Shown here: positions 21,695 to 30,989 of the stretch, piece after piece
Layout: every line of letters starts with the position of its first letter
Numbering within the stretch: position 1 is the stretch's first letter
Assembly: GCA_036280655.1 (NCBI GenBank)
Contig: DASUQI010000054.1
Span: 1-33,620, forward strand
DNA length: 33,620 nucleotides
Origin: DASSJM01 sp036280655
Lineage (GTDB): Bacteria > Actinomycetota > UBA4738 > HRBIN12
Direction of reading: 5' to 3'
Position numbers and translations under genes: made by a program
The notes under the pieces: model-generated
Database searches by the model: none
Seen by the model: the letters and a program-made list of their open reading frames with translations, nothing else
Told to the model about the DNA's origin: nothing

Positions 21695-24600
21695 ATGCGG
21701 TTCCTCGTCCTCGGACCTCTCGAGGTCAGAGGGGAAGGTGGGGATCTGGTCCCGATCGCCGGATCGAAAGAGCGCGTGATCCTTGCCTGCCTGATCGCTC
21801 GTGCTGGTCGTGTCGTCCCCACCGACGATCTCATCGAGGAGCTCTGGGGCGAACGTCCCCCGCGCACCGCGGAGAAGACACTGGGCTCCTACGTCTCGAG
21901 GCTCCGTCGCGCCCTCGAACCCTCCCGATCTCAAGGGTCGAACCCCCACGTCATCGTCTCTCGCGGAGGCGGTTACTCGCTCGATACCAACGGACACCAG
22001 ATCGACGCACTCAGGTTCGAGCAGCTTGCGAGCGAGGGGCACCGGCTCCTCGATGGGGGGAACCCAAGGGCAGCCGATCCAGCGCTCAGGGAGGCGCTCG
22101 ATCTCTGGCGCGGCGCCGCCTACCAGGGCTACAGGTACACGGGCTTCGGGGCGGCCGAGGGCGAGAGGCTCGACGAGCTGCGACACACGGCGACCGAGGA
22201 CCGCGTCGATTCGAGGCTCGCCACCGGGGATGCGGATGAGCTGGTCGCCGAGCTCCAGGCCATGGTCAGGGAAGAGCCGCTCCGCGAACGGCGGTGGGGC
22301 CAGCTCATGGTCGCCCTGTACCGAGCCGGGCGTCAGGCCGAGGCGCTCCAGGCCTTCACGCGCGCCCGCGAGGTGCTGGTCGGTGAGCTCGGGATCGAGC
22401 CAGGCGTTGAATTGCAGCGGCTCCAGTCGGCGATCCTCGCCCACGACGCCGGACTCGAACGCGGGTGGCCGGCGCGTGCAGAGCTCATGCGCCTGACCGA
22501 CATGTGCCCATACAAGGGGCTCGCACGATTTGAGACCGCGGATGCGGAATTCTTCTTCGGTCGGGAGCAGGTCGTGGCCGAAGCTGTCGGTCACCTCATC
22601 GAGAGCAGGTTCCTCGCCTTCGTCGGCGCCTCGGGGAGCGGCAAGTCCTCCCTGCTGCGTGCGGGGCTTCTGCACGCACTCGGGTCGGGTGCCATCCCGG
22701 GCAGCGATCGGTGGGCCTACGCGGTGATCCGCCCGGGCGACCATCCGCTCGACGCGATGGCTCGTGCGATGGGCGAGCAGGGGGAGGCGGAGCGCCTTGT
22801 GCTCGCCGTCGATCAGTTCGAGGAGGTCTTCACCGCGTGCTCCGACGGAACCGAACGAGCCGCGTTCCTCGACGCCATCACGGACGCCGCTGCAGCGCCA
22901 GACGGCGCAACCTCGATCGTGATGGCGATGCGAGCGGACTTCTACGGACGATGCGCCGAGCACCGAGCGCTGGCATCGGTGCTCGCCTCCGATCAGATCT
23001 TGGTCGGGCCTATGGACCGCGAGGAGCTGCGTCGAGCGATCGAACTCCCTGCGGAACGAGCGGGCCTGACGGTCGACGAGAAGCTCGTCGACTCGCTCGT
23101 GTCGGACACGGTCGGTCAGCCGGGTGGCCTTCCCCTCCTGTCGACTGCCCTACTCGAGCTTTGGACCAACCGTCGGGACCGAACCCTCTCGATGGACGCC
23201 TACCTGCGCGCCGGAGGTGTCGAGGGAGCTGTCGCACGATCGGCGGAGGAAGCCTTCGGTCGACTCGATCAGGACGAGCAGGCGGCAGGGAAGCGGATCT
23301 TGCTCCGCCTCGCTACGTCGGGCGAAACCGCGGAGGTCGTGCGTCGCCGAACTCCGCTCTTGGAGTTCGATCTCGAACGAGACCCAGACGCGTTCCACGC
23401 GCTGAACGTCTTGATCGACGCCCGTCTCGTCACCGTCTCGGATGGCACGGCCGAGGTAGCCCACGAGGCGTTACTCCATGAATGGCCTCGGCTCCGGACC
23501 TGGCTCGACGACGATGCGGAGGGGCGCAGGCTCCATCGTCAAGTCACGGAGTCGTCGCGCGTGTGGGACGAGGGAGGGCGTGACCCCGCCGATCTCTATC
23601 GGGGAGCCCGACTCACAGCGGCGTGGGAGTGGGCTGAACTCCATCAGGCGGATCTGAACGACCTCGAACGAGAGTTTCTCCGGGCGAGCCGCACCGCATC
23701 CGAGGGCGAGGCCGTTCGGGCGCGTCGGACGAACCGCCGGCTGCGCGGCCTCCTCGTCGGCGTCGCGGTGCTGCTCGTGGCGTCGCTCGTGATCGGCGAT
23801 CTGGCGCTCACCCAACGGAACCGAGCCACCGACGCGCTGACGCTCGCCGATGCCGGACGCCTGGCCTCCCGTTCGCGTCTGGAAGCCGATCCCCAGCTGG
23901 CGCTGTTGATGGCGCGGGAAGCCGTGAACATCGACGATTCGCCGGAGACGCGGAGCGCCTTGTTCGCGGCGCTGCAACGCACGCCGGCGATCAGGGACAG
24001 GATCTATCCACCCGGCGGCACTTCAGCCGCAGGAGGCGAAAGGCAGTGGATCGCGATCTCGTCGGACGGGAGTACGATCGCGATCGGCGACGCCGGACCG
24101 AGCGTCGAGGTCATCGATGCGGTGAACAGGGTGCCCATCGGCGCCGTCGACGTGGGATCCGGGACCGAACATGCTGCGTTCAGCCCGGACGGGAAGACCC
24201 TTGCAGTGGTGACGTCGACCGGCGACCTCGTATCGATCGATGTCTCGACCCGCTCCGAACGCGGTCGCGTCTCCGCGGAGGGCTTGGTCGACGCGATCGC
24301 GTTCGACCCCCGCGGCGGCAAGCTCCTCACCGCTGAGCATGACGCGAGCCGGCGGGAGTTCCTCGTGCCCCGCGACCCGGTCACGTTGGAGCCCACGGGT
24401 CGAAGGGTCGTCACGCCGGGGAGGAATCGGGTGGGATTCCCCGACATCAGTGCTCCGCTCGCCGTGTTCGCCATGGCGTTCGCGCCGGACGGCAGCGGGG
24501 TCGTGACGACGCGCACGAACGGACCGACGCTCCTCTGGGACCCTCGCCTCACCGTCGTTCGACGCTACGCGATCGGCGCGCAAGCCGTCGCCGTCAGCCC

Positions 24601-26014
24601 CGATGGTGACGTCGCCGCCCTGATTGAGAACGGCGACGATGACTACACGGGCACCGTTTCGTTCTTGAACCTGCGGACCGGCGATCTGCGAACCGGGTCG
24701 GGCGGGCATCAGGGGGCCTCGAAGACCGCGTACGAAGCAGTCGGTGTGACCTTCACCCCAGACGGACGCTCCGTCGTCACGGTGGGGAACGACTCGCGGC
24801 TCCTCGTCTGGGACGTAGCGACCGCGCACGTACGAACGACGCTTGCCCAGACGGGCGATATCCCGCTCCGGGGCCCAGTCCTCTCGCCGGACGGCACCAC
24901 TGCCTATGCAACCGATCGGAACCGAGACGTCGTGGTGTGGGACCTCTCGGGCAGTCACCGCCTCGATCGACCGTTTACGGCCGGGACGGGGTGGCCGGGG
25001 TGGCCGTGGTTCGCCATGAGCACCGACGGCCGGTTGCTCGCGGTACCCTCCCACGCCGGCTTCGGCCACGGCGGCATGGTCGCGTTGATCGAGACGACCG
25101 ACCTCCGCGTCGTGCGGCGCATCCTATACACGGACAGCATCCCCCAATCGTTGGCGTTCAGCCCTGATTCGACGATGCTCGCAGTCGCTTCCTACGATCG
25201 AGAGGAGCGGCGGAGCCACTTGCGCCTGTGGGACACCGCCTCGGGCAGGATGACGGCGATCCTCCACACACCACCCGCGCCTCTGCGCCTGGTCCCTTTG
25301 AAGTTCAGCCCGGACGGCAGCATGTTGGTGAGCGGCGGGGGCCCGGTGCATCGGGGATTGGTCTGGGTCTGGATGCCGGAGACGCCGAACAAGCCCGTCC
25401 ACCGGTTCCGCACGCGCGGCACCGTCGAAGATCTAACGTTCAGGCCGGATGGCTCGCAGCTCGTGGTCTCGACCGGGTGGGGCGACGGCGGGTACTTCGT
25501 CCTCTGGGACACGGCCGCGCGGCGGATCCTGGAGACCGTGCCAGCCGACGACGCGGGTGTGTTGGCGGCCGACATCTCGACCGACGGCCGCACGCTGGTG
25601 ACGGGTGGCCAAACCAGCATCGTGCGCCTCTGGGACCTGCGGACCCGCACCCAGGTGGGGGCGCCGCTGACGGGTCTCACCGGGAACGCCGACACCGTTG
25701 ACCTGTCGCCCGACGGGAGCACCGTCGTCGGCGCCGACGCCGCGGGCAACGTGCTCCTCTGGGACGTCGCGACCCGATCCATCATCGGCGACCCGTTCCC
25801 AGGTCCAACCGCCGGCCGGTTCGCCGCCGCCGCGTTCACGCCCGACGGCCGCAGCGTCGTGGTCATCTCCGACACGGGCCAGGGATGGGTGTGGAACGTC
25901 GATCCGTCGCACTGGCTCGAACGAGCGTGCACGGTCGCCGGGCGAAGCTTCACCCGGCATGAGTGGCAGGAGTTCGTGCCCGACCGGCCGTACCACGCCA
26001 CCTGCGGGACCTGA
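21695..26014 (+). CDS. SARP/BTAD regulator fused to nSTAND1 NTPase, membrane helix and WD40 repeats
   Basis: 1439 residues. Order: OmpR-type DNA-binding domain (~1-95, MRFLVLGPLEVRGEGG...LWGERPPRTAEKTLGSYVSRLRR), bacterial transcriptional activation domain (~100-245), an nSTAND1 NTPase (~275-640) with Walker A GASGSGKS (311-318) and Walker B LVLAVDQFEE (D373), a helical segment, one strong membrane helix (~682-705, GLLVGVAVLLVASLVIG), and a C-terminal WD40-like propeller region (~770-1425) with many SPDG...LWD repeats. STAND proteins are NTP-driven switches; WD40 repeats usually sense a ligand; SARPs activate promoters, often of secondary metabolism. If the helix crosses the membrane, the WD40 part faces outside and DNA binding stays inside, a CadC-like layout. 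The targets are unknown; the two genes just downstream are candidates. Confidence 0.93.
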   Translation: MRFLVLGPLEVRGEGGDLVPIAGSKERVILACLIARAGRVVPTDDLIEELWGERPPRTAEKTLGSYVSRLRRALEPSRSQGSNPHVIVSRGGGYSLDTNGHQIDALRFEQLASEGHRLLDGGNPRAADPALREALDLWRGAAYQGYRYTGFGAAEGERLDELRHTATEDRVDSRLATGDADELVAELQAMVREEPLRERRWGQLMVALYRAGRQAEALQAFTRAREVLVGELGIEPGVELQRLQSAILAHDAGLERGWPARAELMRLTDMCPYKGLARFETADAEFFFGREQVVAEAVGHLIESRFLAFVGASGSGKSSLLRAGLLHALGSGAIPGSDRWAYAVIRPGDHPLDAMARAMGEQGEAERLVLAVDQFEEVFTACSDGTERAAFLDAITDAAAAPDGATSIVMAMRADFYGRCAEHRALASVLASDQILVGPMDREELRRAIELPAERAGLTVDEKLVDSLVSDTVGQPGGLPLLSTALLELWTNRRDRTLSMDAYLRAGGVEGAVARSAEEAFGRLDQDEQAAGKRILLRLATSGETAEVVRRRTPLLEFDLERDPDAFHALNVLIDARLVTVSDGTAEVAHEALLHEWPRLRTWLDDDAEGRRLHRQVTESSRVWDEGGRDPADLYRGARLTAAWEWAELHQADLNDLEREFLRASRTASEGEAVRARRTNRRLRGLLVGVAVLLVASLVIGDLALTQRNRATDALTLADAGRLASRSRLEADPQLALLMAREAVNIDDSPETRSALFAALQRTPAIRDRIYPPGGTSAAGGERQWIAISSDGSTIAIGDAGPSVEVIDAVNRVPIGAVDVGSGTEHAAFSPDGKTLAVVTSTGDLVSIDVSTRSERGRVSAEGLVDAIAFDPRGGKLLTAEHDASRREFLVPRDPVTLEPTGRRVVTPGRNRVGFPDISAPLAVFAMAFAPDGSGVVTTRTNGPTLLWDPRLTVVRRYAIGAQAVAVSPDGDVAALIENGDDDYTGTVSFLNLRTGDLRTGSGGHQGASKTAYEAVGVTFTPDGRSVVTVGNDSRLLVWDVATAHVRTTLAQTGDIPLRGPVLSPDGTTAYATDRNRDVVVWDLSGSHRLDRPFTAGTGWPGWPWFAMSTDGRLLAVPSHAGFGHGGMVALIETTDLRVVRRILYTDSIPQSLAFSPDSTMLAVASYDREERRSHLRLWDTASGRMTAILHTPPAPLRLVPLKFSPDGSMLVSGGGPVHRGLVWVWMPETPNKPVHRFRTRGTVEDLTFRPDGSQLVVSTGWGDGGYFVLWDTAARRILETVPADDAGVLAADISTDGRTLVTGGQTSIVRLWDLRTRTQVGAPLTGLTGNADTVDLSPDGSTVVGADAAGNVLLWDVATRSIIGDPFPGPTAGRFAAAAFTPDGRSVVVISDTGQGWVWNVDPSHWLERACTVAGRSFTRHEWQEFVPDRPYHATCGT

Positions 26015-26131
26015 CGGATCCTCAGAGTCGCAGGCGTTTCGCAGCCGTATCGCACCCATCCCACAGCCTCCCGGATCACCCTTCCCGAAGGAGCGGGCGA
26101 ACGACCCGCCCGGACGGAAGGAGTGGATCGC

Positions 26132-26386
26132 GTGTCCATCCAAGTGACCGGTGCAGGGAAGCGCTTCCGCGTAAGCGCCGTCCTCGTCGCGTTGGCTCTC
26201 GCGGTCGCGGTTCTCGTGCTGGCGACTCAGGCGAAGTCGATCTGGTCGACGAGGAACGAGCCGCAGGTCCAGCCTCGTCAGGAGATCGTCGTTCCCGCCA
26301 CCAACGTGGACAAGGTGGATAGCGGCCATATCTGTCGGCCGAGGTACGGATGCGAGAACGATGCAGGCACAGCCGAGAAGCAGTAG
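26132..26386 (+). CDS. Small single-pass membrane protein with C-terminal Cys pair
   Basis: 84 residues from the GTG at 26132, set by GAAGGAG (26117-26123) 8 nt upstream; a GTG at 26123 overlaps that site. A short basic N terminus, one membrane helix (VSAVLVALALAVAVLVLAT), then ~45 outside residues ending in CRPRYGC and a charged tail. The two Cys could form a disulphide. It follows the SARP-STAND gene by 117 bp on the same strand and precedes a secreted protein by 17 bp. No family recognised. Confidence 0.65.
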   Translation: MSIQVTGAGKRFRVSAVLVALALAVAVLVLATQAKSIWSTRNEPQVQPRQEIVVPATNVDKVDSGHICRPRYGCENDAGTAEKQ

Positions 26387-26403
26387 CTGGTTGGGAGGGC
26401 AAG

Positions 26404-27429
26404 ATGGTCAAGCTTCGACCTCACGTCATTCGCGTAGTCCTTGTCTTGCTAGCCGCCACGTCCTCCGTCTCGACGCTTGACGCGCTCGTGGGCGGCCATG
26501 CGGCGCTGGCCGGCCCGCTGAGCTGCGGCGACACGATCACCACCGACACGATGCTCGACAGTGATCTCATCGATTGTCCGAACAACGGCCTCATCATCGG
26601 GGCCGACGACATCACCCTCGATCTAAACGGCCACACGATCGACGGTGACAACGCTTTGGTGGACCCGTGCCCGGAGAACGAGTTCTGCGACGTCGGCATT
26701 GCCAACGATGGCCACAACGGCATCAGCATCACAGGTGGCACCATCACCGAGTTTGATTTCGGCGTGTTCCTCTTCCAGGCGAGAAGGAATGACCTGAGCG
26801 ACCTCTCTACGACCGACCACGTCTCCGGCGGCATCATCCTGGTGGAGGCCGCAAGTAACCGCATTCGCAGGAGCGCCACCTCCCGGAACGCCGGTCCCGA
26901 CAGTGGCGTCGGGATAACGCTGTTCGAGTCCCACAACAACCTGATCGCGCATAACCGGTCGTTTGACAACGCCGAACTGGGCATCCACCTGATCCAGTCG
27001 GATCACAACTACGTCGGGAGGAACCTGATACGCGGCAATCCCGAGGATGGGATCATCCTCGAAGGCGACGGTAACCTGATCGTCGGCAACCGAGTTTTTC
27101 GTAATTCCATCACGATCACGCTCTTCACGGGCCCCGACGCAGAAGCGGTTGGCAACGTCGTGCGTCGCAACCTCGTGCGCCGAGCCCCCCGCGGCGGGAT
27201 AGCGATCGACGCAGCGATCGAGCGCACCGTGATCAAGCGCAACCATGTCTTCGGAGCAGGAGGCCACGGAATCCTCGTAGGGAATCCCACAACGAAAGTG
27301 ACCCGCAACGAGGCCCGGTACAACCACCGTCTCGGCATCAAGGCCGTCGAGGGTGTGATCGACGGCGGAGGTAACCGGGCCGGCGGAAACGGGGATCCGC
27401 GTCAATGCGTGAACATCGTGTGTAACTAG
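26404..27429 (+). CDS. Secreted right-handed parallel beta-helix protein
   Basis: 341 residues with GGGAGGG 4 nt before the ATG. A signal peptide (LRPHVIRVVLVLLAATSSVS... to about residue 36) leads into repeats of ~22 residues with N, G, I and V at fixed spots, such as NDLSDLSTTDHVSGGIILVE, NLIAHNRSFDNAELGIHLIQ and NYVGRNLIRGNPEDGIILEG: the NosD/pectate-lyase-like beta-helix. A CGDTI...DCPNNG opening and a C-terminal CVNIVCN supply Cys residues. Such proteins bind or cut surface polysaccharides; no lyase active site can be named. It is co-directional with the small membrane protein and probably co-transcribed. Confidence 0.85.
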   Translation: MVKLRPHVIRVVLVLLAATSSVSTLDALVGGHAALAGPLSCGDTITTDTMLDSDLIDCPNNGLIIGADDITLDLNGHTIDGDNALVDPCPENEFCDVGIANDGHNGISITGGTITEFDFGVFLFQARRNDLSDLSTTDHVSGGIILVEAASNRIRRSATSRNAGPDSGVGITLFESHNNLIAHNRSFDNAELGIHLIQSDHNYVGRNLIRGNPEDGIILEGDGNLIVGNRVFRNSITITLFTGPDAEAVGNVVRRNLVRRAPRGGIAIDAAIERTVIKRNHVFGAGGHGILVGNPTTKVTRNEARYNHRLGIKAVEGVIDGGGNRAGGNGDPRQCVNIVCN

Positions 27430-27504
27430 TCCAGCCCGTCTCGTTCCGGCGGCATTCGTGCACGCTCGTTCACGACAGCTAGATCTCACCTGACGCCGAG
27501 CGGC

Positions 27505-28149
27505 TCACACCACCCGCGTGAACGTCACATGCGTCACTCCGCTTTGCGAGGAGGCAGCCTCGACCTGATAGTCCTTCTCGAGGCTCTCCAGCCCCTCCCA
27601 CAGGCGCGCGCCTCGGCCGAGCAGGACCGGGACGACCACGATGTGGAGGTGGTCGACGAGCCCGGCAGCGAGGAAGTCGCGGATCACGGTGGCGCCTCCA
27701 CCGAGGCGCAGGTCCTGCCCGTCCGCAGCCTCCCGAGCGGTCTCGAGCGCCTCGGCGGGCGACACGTCGAGGAAGTGGAACGTCGTGCCGCCCTCCATCT
27801 CGATCGATGGGCGCGGGTGATGGGTGAGGACGAAGACCGGTGTGTGGAACGGCGGGTCGGGACCCCACCAGCCCTTCCACTCCGGGTCCTCGTGCCATCC
27901 GGGGTAGCCGAACTTCCCGGCACCCATGATCTCGGCGCCGATCCCCGGGTCGTGCAGCCGCACGAAGGCGTCGTCGAGGCCGCGGGTGCCGCCGGGCTCG
28001 CCGTCCTTCTCGCGCCACCACCGGGTCGCGAGCATCCATTCGTGCAGTCGTTCGCCGGCGTGGCCGAACGGAGCGTCGTGGCTCTGAGGTTCGCCGGCGC
28101 CGAAGCCGTCGAGCGAGATCGAGAAGTTGTGGACGCGGACGAGTGACAC
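27505..28149 (-). CDS. RibD-C/dihydrofolate-reductase-like family protein
   Basis: 214 residues; the GTG at 28149 has AAGGAGG 6 nt upstream. It opens VRVHNFSISLDGFGAG, the N-terminal strand and SLDG motif of RibD-C/DHFR-like reductases, continues with TPVFVLTHHPRPSIEMEGGT, and has LGGGATVIRDFLAAGLVDHL, the NADPH-binding GGG segment. Members reduce small heterocycles with NADPH, and many stress-linked ones lack a known substrate. It follows the VOC gene by 95 bp on the same strand. Confidence 0.9.
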   Translation of the reverse strand: MSLVRVHNFSISLDGFGAGEPQSHDAPFGHAGERLHEWMLATRWWREKDGEPGGTRGLDDAFVRLHDPGIGAEIMGAGKFGYPGWHEDPEWKGWWGPDPPFHTPVFVLTHHPRPSIEMEGGTTFHFLDVSPAEALETAREAADGQDLRLGGGATVIRDFLAAGLVDHLHIVVVPVLLGRGARLWEGLESLEKDYQVEAASSQSGVTHVTFTRVV

Positions 28150-28244
28150 GACGACCTCCTTCAGGGATCCGGGTTCAACCGACGCCTGCCGGATGAGGTG
28201 GGGCTGGGCGACATGACGAAGGAGCTCGAGGGAGCTTGAGCGCT

Positions 28245-28724
28245 CTAGGCCGCATCGGCCGCCCGCTGGAGCTCGGCGACATCGATCTTGCCCATCTTGA
28301 GCATCGCCTCCATGGCGCGGCGCGCACGCTCCGGATCGGGATCTCCGACCAGCTCGTTCAGCTGGCGAGGCACGATCTGCCACGACAACCCGAATCGGTC
28401 CTTGAGCCATCCGCACGGACCCGGCTCGCCGCCGTGCGCCGTGAGGGCTTGCCACAGCCGGTCGACCTCGGCCTGGTCCTCGCACTCGATCACGAACGAC
28501 ACCGCCTCGTTGAAGTGGAAATCCGGCCCGCCGTTGAGACCCTGGAAGTGCTGGCCTTCCAGCGTGAAGTCGACCGTCAGAACCATCCCGGCCGGCCCGC
28601 TGGGCGTGTCGGCAGGTGAACGCCAGACCTTGTCGACGTGGCTGTCGGGCAGCAGGCTCGTGTAGAACGTGGCCGCCTCTTCAGCCTCGCCGTCGAACCA
28701 GAGGCAGGGGTAGGGGGTCCGCAT
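28245..28724 (-). CDS. PhnB-like VOC superfamily protein
   Basis: 159 residues with AAGGAGG 6 nt before the ATG. Typical PhnB/3-demethylubiquinone-methyltransferase-like sequence: YPCLWFDGEAEEAATFYTSL at the start, FTLEGQHFQGLNGG, VSFVIECEDQAEVDRLW, and WLKDRFGLSWQIVPRQLNEL. VOC proteins fold as paired beta-alpha-beta-beta-beta units; this subgroup seldom has a proven enzymatic role. Such genes often travel with DHFR-like and ECF genes in actinobacteria, as they do here with the reductase downstream. Confidence 0.93.
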   Translation of the reverse strand: MRTPYPCLWFDGEAEEAATFYTSLLPDSHVDKVWRSPADTPSGPAGMVLTVDFTLEGQHFQGLNGGPDFHFNEAVSFVIECEDQAEVDRLWQALTAHGGEPGPCGWLKDRFGLSWQIVPRQLNELVGDPDPERARRAMEAMLKMGKIDVAELQRAADAA

Positions 28725-28885
28725 CGCGTCCTCCTTCGAGAGCGCCGCTTCGTGATGACCTCGTCACAGGGTAAGACGCCAGAGGCGCATCGAACTCATC
28801 GACTCATCGGCGCGGCCGCGCGGCGGATGCGAGAGAATCCGCACCGCGTCGGCCGTCGGCCGGCGGCGGCACCAGGAACCCGACG

Positions 28886-29680
28886 ATGCCCTATTCGACG
28901 AATCCGACCGACGGCGTTCGCACCTACTTCGAGGACACGGGCGGGGATCGGCAGCCGGTGCTCGTCTACCCGGGGTTCACGGATCCCCTCGAGTACGCGA
29001 GGTCGTCACCACTCACGCAGGGACTCCGCGATGAGTTCCGTCTCGTCTTCGCCGACCATCGGGGCCATGGTCGAAGCGACAAGCCGCACGACGTCTCCTC
29101 GTACGCGCTCACGACGCGGGTGGCGGACGCGGTCGCCGTCCTGGATGAGCTCGGGATCGGACGAGCGCACTACCTCGGGTTCTCGTGGGGAGCTCGACTC
29201 GGGTTCGCGATCGGTGAGCACGCGCCGGATCGGGTGCGGTCCCTCGTCCTTTGCGGCAACCAGCCGTACGCGTGGCCCCTCGACGGGCCGCTGTTCCGTG
29301 GGATCCGCGACGCGGTGACGGCCGGGAAGGCGCGCGGGATGACCGCGTTCGTCGAGACGTGGGAGTCGTCGATCGGCGAGCGGTTCTCCGAGCCGGAGCG
29401 GTCGTGGATCCTCGAGAACGACCCGATCGCCCTCGACGCCGCGCTCGGGTCCATCCGAGCGGAGGGGACGGTGTCGCCGGACCTCACGAGGTGGAGGGTT
29501 CCGTGTCTCATCTACGCCGGCGAGGACGACGAGATGCACGCGAACGCGGCCCGCGCGGCGAGCGAGATTCCGAACGCGACGTTCGTCTCACTCCCGGGCC
29601 ACACGCACTTCTCGGCCGAGCGCGTCGTGGGGGAGCTCCTGCCGCACGTGGTGGAGCTGTTCCGCGCCGCCGGCGCCTGA
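28886..29680 (+). CDS. Alpha/beta-fold hydrolase
   Basis: 264 residues. The oxyanion loop VYPGFTDP, strand FADHRGHGRSDKP, nucleophile elbow GFSWGA (catalytic Ser), acid in YAGEDDEMH and His in LPGHTHFSA give a complete Ser-Asp-His triad. The nearest known relatives are epoxide hydrolase/haloperoxidase-like esterases; the substrate is unknown. No signal peptide. AGGA lies ~12 nt before the ATG, a weak ribosome site. It converges with the following minus-strand gene, 11 bp apart. Confidence 0.9.
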   Translation: MPYSTNPTDGVRTYFEDTGGDRQPVLVYPGFTDPLEYARSSPLTQGLRDEFRLVFADHRGHGRSDKPHDVSSYALTTRVADAVAVLDELGIGRAHYLGFSWGARLGFAIGEHAPDRVRSLVLCGNQPYAWPLDGPLFRGIRDAVTAGKARGMTAFVETWESSIGERFSEPERSWILENDPIALDAALGSIRAEGTVSPDLTRWRVPCLIYAGEDDEMHANAARAASEIPNATFVSLPGHTHFSAERVVGELLPHVVELFRAAGA

Positions 29681-29691
29681 GGCGGGCTCGA

Positions 29692-30198
29692 TCACGAACC
29701 TCGTTCGAGCCACGTCCCGCCGCGCATGAGCAGTCGGCCCTCCAGTTCGTTCGCCTCCCGCCACGCCTGGACCTCGTGCGGCGTGATCCGCAGGTACACG
29801 TACTCCTCCGCGAGCTCGCGTGGGTCGAACCCGGCAGCCGCCGCGTGCGCCTCCTCGAGCTCGGGATCGGTCCCGAGTGCTACCGCCTCGACCGGGCCCT
29901 CGACGATCACGACGTCGCGGGTCTCGCCGAGCGCCACCCGCACCCAGCCGGCACGGATCAGGTTCCTCGCGGTCACGCTCCTCCGAGGCGTGGCGATCGT
30001 CAGGTTCGCGCCGTCCCACTGGAACGAGAGGGGCACGAGGTAGGCCTCGCCGACGTCGTTCGCCGAGGCCACCCAGAGGTCGACGTCATCGCGCAGCCGC
30101 TCCTGGGTGTCGGCGATCCGCCGGGAACGCGTGCGCGCCGGCTCCGGACGTGCCTCGTCCGGAGCCGACTCCCGATCGCTGCGTTCGGGTTCGATCAC
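29692..30198 (-). CDS. Pyridoxamine-phosphate-oxidase-like split-barrel flavoprotein
   Basis: 168 residues from the GTG at 30198, which overlaps the stop of the gene upstream (GTGA). The core LRDDVDLWVASANDVGEAYL, FQWDGANLTIATPRRSVTARN, VRVALGETRDVVIVEGPVEA is the split-barrel FMN- or F420-binding fold of the PNPOx-like superfamily. The acidic/basic first ~30 residues are poorly structured and may not be translated. Members use FMN, F420 or heme, and this one cannot be narrowed. It is the last gene of a three-gene overlapping cluster with two exported proteins. Confidence 0.87.
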   Translation of the reverse strand: MIEPERSDRESAPDEARPEPARTRSRRIADTQERLRDDVDLWVASANDVGEAYLVPLSFQWDGANLTIATPRRSVTARNLIRAGWVRVALGETRDVVIVEGPVEAVALGTDPELEEAHAAAAGFDPRELAEEYVYLRITPHEVQAWREANELEGRLLMRGGTWLERGS

Positions 30199-30989
30199 GC
30201 CTCCCGGATCTCGGGACCCGGGGTGAACTGTACGAGCTCCTCCCGGTCCGAACCGCCCGAGATGCCGACCGCGAGCACGACGCCGACCCCCTCGGCGTAG
30301 AACTTGTACTCGAAGACGCGCGGCTGCAGCGGCGTGGTGTCCTTCGTCATGACGACGTCGCCGAAGTGCCCGAACGGCACCTGCGCCTGCTCGTCGAGGC
30401 TCGCGATCTCGCCCCGGTCCTCGGCCTCGCCTGCGTAGTACTCCTGGCGGTACGAGAGACCGACCTGCCGGTCCGCGGGCATGACCACGCCCGCCATGGC
30501 TCCGTCGACCCCGTGCTCCCACGATCCCTCGGTCGAGACGACCTCGCCGTCCTCGTACTCCTTCGTGTTCTCGCCCAGGTACCAGACGTTGCCGCAGCCG
30601 TCCTGCGCGTACCAGTCGAACGTGTTCTCGACGAGCGCCCCTCGTTCGGTCACCTTGTCGTGCACGACGGTCGCCGCGATGCCCTCGATCGGCCGCGTGC
30701 GATCGGTCACCGTGACGGTCACCCGTTGCCGAGCGCCTTCGGCATCGGTCTCGCGATAGACCCACCGAGACCCGGGAAGGAACGGCACGAACGGGTTGTC
30801 GATGCGATCGACGAAGTCCGCCGGATCGAGGGTCACCGGCTCGCTCCCCTGCGGGAGCGTGACGGGACACGCGCCCGCGGAAGCGACCCCTGCCTGCAGC
30901 AAGCCGGCGGCGGCGAGGAGCGCCATCCCGAGCGTCGCGGCCCAGCGGGACTTCTTCGTATCGGTCGCCCGACCCGAGGCGTCACTCAT
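30195..30989 (-). CDS. Secreted protein of unknown function
   Basis: 264 residues. A signal peptide (SRWAATLGMALLAAAGLLQAGVASA) is followed by a beta-rich domain: FVDRIDNPFVPFLPGSRWVY, VTVTVTDRTRPIEGIAATVV, FDWYAQDGCGNVWYLGENTKEY. The WYAQDxxGNVWYLGE element recurs in uncharacterised secreted actinobacterial and proteobacterial proteins. Two Cys are present (near residues 41 and 132). The ATG overlaps the PepSY stop by 8 nt and the stop overlaps the PNPOx-like gene, so the three are translated together. Possibly a periplasm-like wall-space stress or metal-related protein; the function is unknown. Confidence 0.75.
   Translation of the reverse strand: MSDASGRATDTKKSRWAATLGMALLAAAGLLQAGVASAGACPVTLPQGSEPVTLDPADFVDRIDNPFVPFLPGSRWVYRETDAEGARQRVTVTVTDRTRPIEGIAATVVHDKVTERGALVENTFDWYAQDGCGNVWYLGENTKEYEDGEVVSTEGSWEHGVDGAMAGVVMPADRQVGLSYRQEYYAGEAEDRGEIASLDEQAQVPFGHFGDVVMTKDTTPLQPRVFEYKFYAEGVGVVLAVGISGGSDREELVQFTPGPEIREA

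Noticed and set aside
21695..26014. The STAND protein as an Avs-like anti-phage system.
   Set aside because: Its N terminus is a SARP DNA-binding and activation domain, not a nuclease, TIR or protease effector, and no other defence genes are nearby. A regulator is the better reading.
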